Assembly: GCF_003121295.1 (NCBI RefSeq)
Contig: NZ_PHNC01000042.1
Location: 66,282 to 130,281, forward strand
Reading direction: 5' to 3'
Length of the DNA stretch: 64,000 nt
From: Streptomyces orinoci
GTDB lineage: Bacteria; Actinomycetota; Actinomycetes; Streptomycetales; Streptomycetaceae
Shown: positions 25,876 to 33,211 of the stretch, piece by piece
Layout of the letters: the number at the start of each line of letters is the position of its first letter
Numbering within the stretch: position 1 is the stretch's first letter
The notes under the pieces: generated by a model
What the model was told of the DNA's origin: nothing
Database searches by the model: none
The model's input: the letters and a program-made list of their open reading frames with translations, nothing else
Made by a program: the position numbers and the translations under genes

Positions 25876-28440
25876 TCATGCCTCCGCGACCGCCTCCAGC
25901 GGGCTCAGGGCGGCTGCCCGGCGGGCCGGCACGGCGGCCGCGAGTGCGCCGATCGCGAGGGAGAGCAGGCAGATCAGCAGCAGGGTGCCCCAGGGCAGCG
26001 CCAGGGAGTACTGCCGCATCGCTCCATTTGCCAGCGCGCCGACCGCCCAGGCGCCGAACAGCCCGCCTGCCAGGCCCAGCAGAGTGCCGAACGCGGCGAC
26101 GGTCACCGCTTCGAGGCGGATCATCCGCCGGATGCCGGCGCGGTCCATACCGATGGCTCGCAGCACACCGATCTCGCGGGTGCGCTCGGCGACCGACATG
26201 GCCAGGGTGTTGACCACACCGAGCGAGGCGATCACGACGCCGATGGCGAGCAGGCCGTACATCAGGGTCAGCAGATTGGCCATCGTGCCGGCGGCCTCGC
26301 GGACGAATTGCCCCCGGTTCTGCACCTTCAGCAGTGGGCTGTTGCCCACGGCGGTGCGCAGTCGCTTCTCGATGGTCTTCGAGACCGTGCCGCCGTCGGT
26401 GCGGATGAGGATGCGCTGGACGGAGCCGGGCTTGAAGCTGTTCCGCTGTACTTCGGTACGGGCGCCGAGCGCGTCCTGGGCGATGGGGTTGTCCTGGTAG
26501 ACGGCCACGACGGCGTACCGCTCGAGGTCCTGGCCGCGGCCCAGGCCGGCGTTGATCGTGCTGCCCGCGCTCAGACCGTGTTCCCGCGCGATGGTGCTGG
26601 AGAGGGCGATCCGGCCCGGCCCGAGGTCCGCGAGGGAGCCGCTGGTGAGGTCGAGCTTCATCACGTCCTTCACGGTCTCGGGATCGACACCGGAGATGTT
26701 CCGGACCCCACCGCCGATGACCAGGGTGGAGCCTGCGACGGCGGTCGCGGTCCGCACCCCGGGGGTGCCGGCCACCCGTCGCACGGCGGCCGGGTCGATG
26801 CCGGTCGTGGGGGTGCGGGAGCTGATCACATAGTCGGCGCCGAGACCGGCCGCGGCCTGCCGGTCCAGGGCCTGCGAGGTGGATTCGCCGATGACGGCCA
26901 GCCCGGCCACCAGCGCGGTGCTGATCATCAGGGTGGCGGCGGTGGCCGCGGTGCGCCGTGGGTCGCGCAGGGCGTTTTCGCGGGCGAGACGGCCGGTGAT
27001 CCCGAGGCGGCCGGTCAGGCGTCCGGTCAGCCGGATCACGGGGGCCGCGAGCACCGGCGCCAGCACGATCATGGCGACGACGAGGACGGCACAGCCCAGC
27101 ATCGCGCTCCGCAGGTTCCCCTCCGAAGCGTCCTTCGCCCCAGTGAGCGAGATCAACTGGCCGGCGCCGAAGACCAGGAGGGCCAGGCCCGCCATGCCGC
27201 GGAGCCGGGACTGCCTGGCGGACGGCGGCTGCCCGGCCGTGCGCATCGCCTCGACGGGCGCGACCTTCGCCGCCCTTCGGGACGGCAGCCATGCGGCGAG
27301 CACGGTGACCCCCACGCCCACGCCGAGCGCCGCCGCGACGGAGCGCGGGCCGATCTCCAGCGGGCCACGGGGCAGCGGGTCCGCGCCGGTGCTCAGGATG
27401 TCGGGCAGGACACGGGCGATCCCGAGACCGAGCAGGAAGCCGGCTGCCGATGCGACGAGGCCGACCAGGAGGGCCTCCAGGAGGACCGAGCGGGACACCT
27501 GACGGCGCGAGGCGCCGATCGCCCGCAGCAGCGCGATCTCACGAGTGCGCCGGGTGACGAGCATGGTGAAGGTGTTGACGATCAGGAACGAGCCGATGAA
27601 GAGCGAGACCCCGGCGAAGACCAGCGGCAGCTTGGTATAGCCCCGGGTCAGGGTGTCCACGAGGACGCTCTGCTGGGCGGCCTGGGCGGCGCCGGTGGTG
27701 GTTTCGGCCCGGTCGGCCGGGAGTACGGCGGTGACCCGTTGGGAGAGCTCGGTCTGGCTGGTGCCGGGCGTGGCGGACAGGTCGATGCCGGTGTAGTGGC
27801 CGGGAGTGGCGAACAGCTTCTGGGCGGTCGCCTTGTCGAACAGGGTGAGGGTGCCGCCGGCGGTCACCCGGGTGTCCTTGGTGGTGACGATGCCGACGAG
27901 CCGCTTGGTCATGACCGGGCCGTCGGTGGCCAGCGTGACCAGGTCGCCGATGCGGAAGTGACCGGTGGCCGCGGTGCCGTTGTCCACGGCGAGTTCGTCG
28001 CGGTTCGCGGGAGCGCGGCCCTTGACGAGCGGGTAGCGGCCGTCCTTGCCGTCCTTGCCCGGTACATAGGCGGCGGCCAAATGCGCCCACGCCTGGTCGG
28101 CCCGCAGCGGAGTGCCGTCGGCGGCGTTGAGGGTGGCCGAACCCTCGACCGACGGGCGCACGGCGGCGACACCGGGCACAGAGGCGAGTTTCCGCACCAG
28201 CGCGTCGTCGAGCACGTCGGCCTGCCGGTCCGCGGCGGCGCCGGGCGGGGAAGGCTTCGCGGTCACGGTGGCCGCGACGCCGGCGAAGCTCTTCGACGCG
28301 GCCGCACGGTAGGCCGCGGTGGTGGAGTCGGCGAAGACAAGGGTGCCGCTGACGAACGCGACGCCCAGACAGACCGCGAGGACGGTCATCAACTGGCGGG
28401 CCTTGTGCGCCATGAGGTTGCGCACGGCTGTTCTGAGCAT
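25876..28440 (-). CDS. ABC transporter permease, FtsX/MacB type
   Basis: 854 residues. N-terminal MLRTAVRNLMAHKARQLMTV leads into the first membrane helix (VLAVCLGVAFVSGTLVFADS), a large extracytoplasmic domain, then three helices (SLFIGSFLIVNTFTMLVTRR with REIALLRAIGASRRQVSRSV), and a second such unit ending ARRAAALSPLEAVAEA. Two FtsX domains with RExALLRAIG-type coupling motifs are diagnostic. The partner ATPase gene lies upstream with 96 bases between. Such pairs export lipids, peptides or antimicrobials, or act as mechanotransmitters; the adjacent two-component system suggests a stress-responsive detoxification module. The substrate is not shown by the sequence. Confidence 0.9.
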   Translation of the reverse strand: MLRTAVRNLMAHKARQLMTVLAVCLGVAFVSGTLVFADSTTAAYRAAASKSFAGVAATVTAKPSPPGAAADRQADVLDDALVRKLASVPGVAAVRPSVEGSATLNAADGTPLRADQAWAHLAAAYVPGKDGKDGRYPLVKGRAPANRDELAVDNGTAATGHFRIGDLVTLATDGPVMTKRLVGIVTTKDTRVTAGGTLTLFDKATAQKLFATPGHYTGIDLSATPGTSQTELSQRVTAVLPADRAETTTGAAQAAQQSVLVDTLTRGYTKLPLVFAGVSLFIGSFLIVNTFTMLVTRRTREIALLRAIGASRRQVSRSVLLEALLVGLVASAAGFLLGLGIARVLPDILSTGADPLPRGPLEIGPRSVAAALGVGVGVTVLAAWLPSRRAAKVAPVEAMRTAGQPPSARQSRLRGMAGLALLVFGAGQLISLTGAKDASEGNLRSAMLGCAVLVVAMIVLAPVLAAPVIRLTGRLTGRLGITGRLARENALRDPRRTAATAATLMISTALVAGLAVIGESTSQALDRQAAAGLGADYVISSRTPTTGIDPAAVRRVAGTPGVRTATAVAGSTLVIGGGVRNISGVDPETVKDVMKLDLTSGSLADLGPGRIALSSTIAREHGLSAGSTINAGLGRGQDLERYAVVAVYQDNPIAQDALGARTEVQRNSFKPGSVQRILIRTDGGTVSKTIEKRLRTAVGNSPLLKVQNRGQFVREAAGTMANLLTLMYGLLAIGVVIASLGVVNTLAMSVAERTREIGVLRAIGMDRAGIRRMIRLEAVTVAAFGTLLGLAGGLFGAWAVGALANGAMRQYSLALPWGTLLLICLLSLAIGALAAAVPARRAAALSPLEAVAEA

Positions 28441-28536
28441 GGGGGACTTTCGGCAGTGTTGGGGGTACGGGCATACGCGGTGCGGCCGCCGCCGGGGAGA
28501 CGGGCTCGGGGCAGCGGAGCGGGCCGGCCGGTGCGT

Positions 28537-29337
28537 TCAGCGGGAGCGGACGCCGGGGGTCTGCGGGTTCTCCCCGGAAAGGCGCAGCATCCGGTCCAGG
28601 ACCCGGTCCGGAGTGGGCCGGGTCATCTCGTCCACCAGGCGGCCGTCGGAGAGGAAGACCACGCGGTCCGCGTGGCCGGCGGCGACGGGATCGTGGGTGA
28701 CCATGACCACCGTCTGGCCCAGCTCACGCACCGAGTCGCGCAGGAAGCCGAGGACCTCCGCCCCGGCGCGGGAATCGAGGTTGCCGGTGGGCTCGTCGCC
28801 GAAGACGATCGCGGGCCGGGAGGCCAGGGCGCGGGCCACGGCGACCCGCTGCTGCTGCCCGCCGGACAGCTGGGCGGGCCGGTGGCCAAGGCGCTGGGAG
28901 AGACCGAGCATGGCGACCACGCGATCCAGCCACTGCTGGTCGGGGCGGCGTCCGGCGATGGCGAGCGGCAGTGTGATGTTCTCCAGCGCGCTCAGGGTGG
29001 GCAGCAGGTTGAACGCCTGGAAGACAAAGCCGATCCGGTCCCGGCGCAGCTTGGTGAGCTGCCGGTCGTTGAGTGTGCTCAGTTCGGTGGTGCCGATGCG
29101 GACGGAGCCGGAGCTGGGCGAGTCGAGCCCGGCGGCGCAGTGCATCAGGGTGGACTTGCCGCAGCCGGACGGGCCCATGATCGCGGTGAACTCTCCTTCC
29201 CGGAAGGCGATGCTGACCCGGTCCAGGGCGACGACCCGGGTGTCGCCGCTGCCGTAGACCTTGGAGAGGTCGGTGGTCGCGGCGGCGATTCCGTTCGTCG
29301 GGCGCGGCATGTGCGATGCAAGGGGGCCGGCGGTCAC
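28537..29337 (-). CDS. ABC transporter ATP-binding protein
   Basis: 266 residues from the GTG at 29337, which follows GAAGAGGAGTCCCTT; longer readings to 29583 run through the promoter repeat. Walker A GPSGCGKST, Q-loop FVFQAFNLLPTLSALENI, signature LSGGQQQR, Walker B AIVFGDEPTGNLDS and switch VTHD are all present, as in the LolD/MacB ATPase family. Forms an operon with the FtsX-type permease at 25876-28440. A 57-bp promoter module ends about 38 bases upstream of the start. Confidence 0.92.
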   Translation of the reverse strand: MTAGPLASHMPRPTNGIAAATTDLSKVYGSGDTRVVALDRVSIAFREGEFTAIMGPSGCGKSTLMHCAAGLDSPSSGSVRIGTTELSTLNDRQLTKLRRDRIGFVFQAFNLLPTLSALENITLPLAIAGRRPDQQWLDRVVAMLGLSQRLGHRPAQLSGGQQQRVAVARALASRPAIVFGDEPTGNLDSRAGAEVLGFLRDSVRELGQTVVMVTHDPVAAGHADRVVFLSDGRLVDEMTRPTPDRVLDRMLRLSGENPQTPGVRSR

Positions 29338-29374
29338 AAGGGACTCCTCTTCGGGTGCGGAAGCGTGCTTTCCG

Positions 29375-29431
29375 AAGGGTGGCCGGGGAACGTATCGGGG
29401 CCTGCGCCACCATGTATCGATGTCCGCGCCG
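29375..29431 (-). promoter_or_regulatory. 57-bp promoter module, copy A (upstream of the ABC operon)
   Basis: Matches copy B at 30017-30073 in 56 of 57 positions. On the minus strand it holds CGATACA and CGATACG direct repeats 22 bases apart, two helical turns, as expected for an OmpR-type regulator binding as a dimer. It ends 38 bases before the ATPase start. Confidence 0.7.
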
Positions 29432-29670
29432 GTTTGCAGCAGTTCTGCGGGGATGCGGGCGACGGGTTTTGTGGCGCGCGGACGGCCCCTGCTCATCCCT
29501 GATGCGCGGGGGCAGGGGTGCGGCGGCCCCAGGCCGGCACCGGGCCCGCAGCCGGCCGGCCGCACCGAGCCGTACAACGGCATGACGGGACCGCCCGGCG
29601 CGCCCGGGCGTGGACGTCACAGGCGCTGCCCGAGGGGCCCCGGCCGAGCGATCGGCCCGTTCCCGGGCCG

Positions 29671-29949
29671 TTATCGGCGTCCCGGCTTCGGCACGACGGA
29701 CCGGGCCAGCATGCCGACGATCAGGAGGGTTCCGCCGAGGCACAGCCCGATCAGGCCGAGCACGCCGGCGGGCTGCCATGACTCACCCGCCATCGGGTCC
29801 GCGGTGAAGGCACCTACGATCAGCAGCACGGAGGCGAGGACGACGAGTGCGCCGACGCCCCAAATGCCCCTGAACACAATTGTCTTCGCGCGGGCGGCGA
29901 CGTCGCTCCGGCTCGGCCGGGTGGGGGATGCGTTGTCAGAGGTGTTCAC
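29671..29949 (-). CDS. Small membrane protein, two predicted helices
   Basis: 92 residues from a GTG with AGGAAACCACC upstream. A polar Ser/Thr/Arg N-terminus is followed by two hydrophobic segments (FRGIWGVGALVVLASVLLIV and AGVLGLIGLCLGGTLLIVGM) and a basic tail PKPGRR. No known family. It has its own copy of the 57-bp promoter module 68 bases upstream, so it belongs to the same regulon as the ABC transporter and could be an accessory subunit or a modulator of the two-component sensor. Confidence 0.75.
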   Translation of the reverse strand: MNTSDNASPTRPSRSDVAARAKTIVFRGIWGVGALVVLASVLLIVGAFTADPMAGESWQPAGVLGLIGLCLGGTLLIVGMLARSVVPKPGRR

Positions 29950-30016
29950 GGTGGTTTCCTCGGGCCTCGGGATTCATGGGTCCGTTTCAATGGCGAGTAC
30001 GAAACGGTGCACTCCC

Positions 30017-30073
30017 AAGGGTGGCCGGGGAACGTATCGGGGCCTGCGCCACCGTGTATCGATGTCCGCGCCG
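30017..30073 (-). promoter_or_regulatory. 57-bp promoter module, copy B (upstream of the small membrane protein)
   Basis: Near-identical to copy A (one A/G difference), including the two CGATAC direct repeats 22 bases apart; lies 68 bases before the GTG at 29949 and directly after the sensor kinase gene. Confidence 0.7.
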
Positions 30074-30114
30074 CTCCGTAGCGGCTCTGCCGTGCGGGTG
30101 CGTGCGCCGGGCGG

Positions 30115-31368
30115 TCAGGCGGGCAGGCGCAGGGTGGCAACGGCGCCGCCGTCCGGGGCGTTGTCCAGGCGCAGCTCGGCGCCGAGAAGCCGGGCCTGGC
30201 CCAGGACGATGGTCAGGCCCAGGCCGTGGCCGGTGCCGCGTTCCGTAGCACCCGTGTGGAAGCGACGCGGGCCGTGGAGCAGCAGGTCCGCCGGGAAGCC
30301 GGGGCCGTGGTCGCGTACGACGACCGTACGGCCCTCGACGGTGACCTGTACCGGGGCCCGCCCGTGCCGGTGGGCGTTGACGACGAGGTTGCCGACGATC
30401 CGTTCCAGGCGGCGCGGGTCGGTCTCCACGGTCGTCACACCCTCCGTTCCGGCGGTGGTGACCTCGGTGTCGAAACCGGTACGGGCCACGGCCTCACGGA
30501 CCACCTCGCCGAGCGGGACATGGGCACGGACCGGCTGTTCGGCGCCCGCGTCCAGCCGGGAGATCTCCAGCAGATCCTCGACCAGGCCGCGCAGATCACG
30601 CACCCGGGCCCGCAGCAGATCCTCCGTCTCGCCGGGCGGCAGCAGGTCGGCGGCGGCCAGCAGACCACCGACGGGAGTGCGCAGCTCGTGGGCCACGTCC
30701 GCGGTGAACTGGCGCTCGCTGCGCAGCCGTTGGCCGAGGCTGTCGGCCATGAGGTCAACGGTGGCGGCGATGTCGGCGACCTCGTCGCCGCCCTTGACCG
30801 GCCCGGTCCGGGCGTCGAGGTCGCCGGCGGAGATCCGGCCAGCGGTCTCGGAGACCCGCCGCAGCCGGCGGCCGACCAGCCCGGCCCCGTAGACCGCCAG
30901 CGGCACCGCCGCCGCGAGCGCGACCAGCGAGGCCACCGCCATGGTCATATCGAGCCGGCGCAGGGTGTGGAGGTCATTGCTCATATTGGCCCGGACGGCC
31001 AGCACCCGGCTGCCCGGGCCGCCGGTCCGCTGGGCGGCCCAGACACTCGGCCCCACATTTCCGTTGACGCGCCCGTCGTAGGCGGTGTGCCGGTCGCCGT
31101 CCGCCGGGTGGCGCAGCGCGGTGGGCAGTTCGGCCGGGTCGAGTTCGGCGCCGTCCGCGAGCGTTCCGGTGCGCCGGTAGACGTCCATGGCCGAGTACAC
31201 GCTGTTGAACGCCTGTGCTTCGGCCCGGGAGCGGATGTCTCCCGCGGTCCACACATGCACCAGCACACCCACCGCCGCCGCGACCAGGCATGCGGTGACG
31301 GCGGCCAGCGCGGCGATCTTCCAGCGCAGGGACGCGCGGGCGGACCACAGCCGGTGGAAGAGGCGCAC
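30115..31368 (-). CDS. Two-component sensor histidine kinase
   Basis: 417 residues from the GTG at 31368, five bases after the response-regulator stop. First membrane helix WKIAALAAVTACLVAAAVGV, an extracytoplasmic loop of about 110 residues, second helix VASLVALAAAVPLAVYGAG, then HAMP (RRLRRVSETAGRISAGDLDA), H-box FTADVAHELRTPVGGLL, N-box VGNLVVNAHRHG, and G-boxes VVRDHGPGFPADLL and GTGHGLGL. Translationally linked to the OmpR-type regulator upstream; presumably senses an envelope stress or antibiotic and controls the ABC transporter and small membrane protein. Confidence 0.92.
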   Translation of the reverse strand: MRLFHRLWSARASLRWKIAALAAVTACLVAAAVGVLVHVWTAGDIRSRAEAQAFNSVYSAMDVYRRTGTLADGAELDPAELPTALRHPADGDRHTAYDGRVNGNVGPSVWAAQRTGGPGSRVLAVRANMSNDLHTLRRLDMTMAVASLVALAAAVPLAVYGAGLVGRRLRRVSETAGRISAGDLDARTGPVKGGDEVADIAATVDLMADSLGQRLRSERQFTADVAHELRTPVGGLLAAADLLPPGETEDLLRARVRDLRGLVEDLLEISRLDAGAEQPVRAHVPLGEVVREAVARTGFDTEVTTAGTEGVTTVETDPRRLERIVGNLVVNAHRHGRAPVQVTVEGRTVVVRDHGPGFPADLLLHGPRRFHTGATERGTGHGLGLTIVLGQARLLGAELRLDNAPDGGAVATLRLPA

Positions 31369-31373
31369 CGGCC

Positions 31374-32111
31374 TCAGCGCCTGAACTTGTAGCCGAAGCC
31401 GCGAACCGTCTCGATCCGGTCCCGTCCCAGCTTCCTGCGCAGCCGCTGCACACACAGGTCCACGACGCGGCTGTCGCCGTCCCAGCCGTACTCCCAGACG
31501 TTGCGCAGCAGGGTATGCCGTTCCAGCACCAGGCCCGGGTGAGCGGCGAACTCCAGGAGCAGTTTCAGCTCGGTCGGGGTCAGCGCCACCGGGCTTCCGG
31601 CGATGAACACCTCCATGCCTCCGGTGTCGATGGTCAGGTCCCCGAAGACCAGCACCTCGCCCCCGGCCGACGGCCCCTCCACCGCGGCGCGCTCGGGCCC
31701 CGGGGCGGCCGCGTAGGTCGCCCGCCGCAGCAGCGAGCGAATGCGAGCCACCAGCACATAGGTGTCCACGGGCTTGACCACGTAGTCGTCCGCGCCGGCC
31801 TCCAGACCGGCGACGACATCGAGCCCGTCGCCACGCGCGGACATCATCAGAACGGGCACCAGACTGGTCTCCCGGATCCTGCGGCAGAGGCCGATGCCGT
31901 CCAGCCCGGGCAGCATCACATCCAGGATCAGCAGGTCGAAGTCCTCGTCCCGGAAGAGCTCAAGACCCTCCAGCCCGTCGGCCGCGGCCCTCATCTCATA
32001 GCCGTAGCGCTCAAGGGCGACGGTGAAGGACCGGCGCATCAGGTCGTCGTCCTCCACCAGCAGCACACGGACAGGGCGCGAGAGGGCCCCAGCCGGGGCG
32101 GACGAGGACAC
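31374..32111 (-). CDS. OmpR-family response regulator
   Basis: 245 residues from the GTG at 32111 (AGGAGTCACCCGCCC upstream); the in-frame extension to 32438 is non-coding in character. Receiver: VLLVEDDDLMRRSFTVAL, phospho-acceptor Asp in LLILDVMLPGLDG, and Lys in VVKPVDTYVL. Output winged helix: LTPTELKLLLEFAAHPGLVL, HTLLRNVWEYGWDGDSRVVD and LRRKLGRDRIETVRGFGYKF. Partner of the kinase downstream; the duplicated CGATAC direct repeats in front of neighbouring genes are likely its target. Confidence 0.92.
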   Translation of the reverse strand: MSSSAPAGALSRPVRVLLVEDDDLMRRSFTVALERYGYEMRAAADGLEGLELFRDEDFDLLILDVMLPGLDGIGLCRRIRETSLVPVLMMSARGDGLDVVAGLEAGADDYVVKPVDTYVLVARIRSLLRRATYAAAPGPERAAVEGPSAGGEVLVFGDLTIDTGGMEVFIAGSPVALTPTELKLLLEFAAHPGLVLERHTLLRNVWEYGWDGDSRVVDLCVQRLRRKLGRDRIETVRGFGYKFRR

Positions 32112-32789
32112 GGGCGGGTGACTCCTGTTCGGACGGTCCGGGTGAGACGGCGGTCGCGGTGGCACTCGCGAGTTCACATACGCCCGGCGACCCGAACGGA
32201 ACGATACGGCAGGCAGCGAGTGCGGCAAACGAGCCGACGGCGGATGCGCGGTAACCGTCCGGCAACCTCCGCCGCCGGTCAATGCCCAGGTCAGGCCGGG
32301 TTCAGGGGCCCGGATTGCCGTGTGCCGCGGGGCGCTTCGGCTCCTGTGTGCCTGCCTTCGCCGCGGGCCGACGCGCCTCTTCGATGGGCAACCAAGCGCT
32401 CCCTGATACGCGCCGGATACAAACTTGCCGAACGACACGCTGCCCCGGGATCAGAGAGGGCCCGGCCCGGCCGTTCCCTGGGCGCGGCGCACGGCGACCC
32501 GTCGCGGGGAGGGCCGGGCGGCCTCCTTGACGTTCGGGCGGTGGATGGTGGGCCAGTGGGCGGCAGCGAGCACCGAGCCACCCGCCACGGCGCGAAGGCC
32601 GACCGAGGCGCCGCGTGGTAGAGCAGCAGCAGGGCAAGGGGAACCACCGCCGCGCCGCCGAACCGGAAGGCGGGGACCGCGGAAGTGCGCCGCCCCGGTT
32701 GCCCGGCACCTCGCGGACGGTGAGGTTCTGCAGCGAAACATCGAGCATCGATTGACGTGCTCCCTGGCCTGAAGGCCAGGGATTCCGGC
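32112..32789. other. Non-coding or decayed stretch
   Basis: About 680 bases upstream of the response regulator. Frames on both strands lack consistent sense. A hydrophobic minus-strand piece near 32620-32670 (AAVVPLALLLLYHAAPR) may be the last trace of a membrane protein. Confidence 0.3.
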
Positions 32790-33012
32790 CTGGGCCGGCT
32801 GACTCCTGGCGGAGCGCGAACCGGCGCTGCCGGTACCGCCATCCGGCGTCGATCAGGCTGCCATGCCAGGCCACCGCGTCCTTTTCCAGGCACTCCTGAT
32901 GGCTGGTCCAGTGGCGCGGGATGGCCCGGGCAGTGAGCAGGATGCGGCAGGCACGTTCCAGGAGGATCGCGCACATGACCGCATGGGCCAGGTCGCGGCC
33001 GACCGCCACCAG
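32790..33012 (-). pseudogene. Class II aldolase/adducin-like remnant
   Basis: Minus-strand reading MPGHGLVAVGRDLAHAVMCA, ILLERACRILLTARAIPRHW and DAGWRYRQRRFALRQE resembles the C-terminal part of class II aldolase/adducin-domain proteins, where GHGLV(T/A)VG carries a metal-binding His. Upstream sequence is in other frames and the N-terminal domain is absent. Confidence 0.4.
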
Positions 33013-33211
33013 ACCGTGGCCCGGCATCAGGCAGGCCCGCGTCACGGAGGCCGGTCGCGAGCGCGCCACCCAGTGCCGGGGTGCGGACCAGGTTGTCGGT
33101 GCTGGTGCCAGTGACGGCCACAGGACACAGCCGCCCCGCGCCCCAAGGGGCCTCCCCGTGATCGCCGAGCTCGCCTTGACACCGGCGTCACCCGGACGTA
33201 CACGAGGAGAC

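Noticed and set aside
25744..29502. 1,252-codon plus-strand frame
   Set aside because: Antisense of the ABC transporter genes, whose Walker and FtsX motifs are unmistakable on the minus strand.
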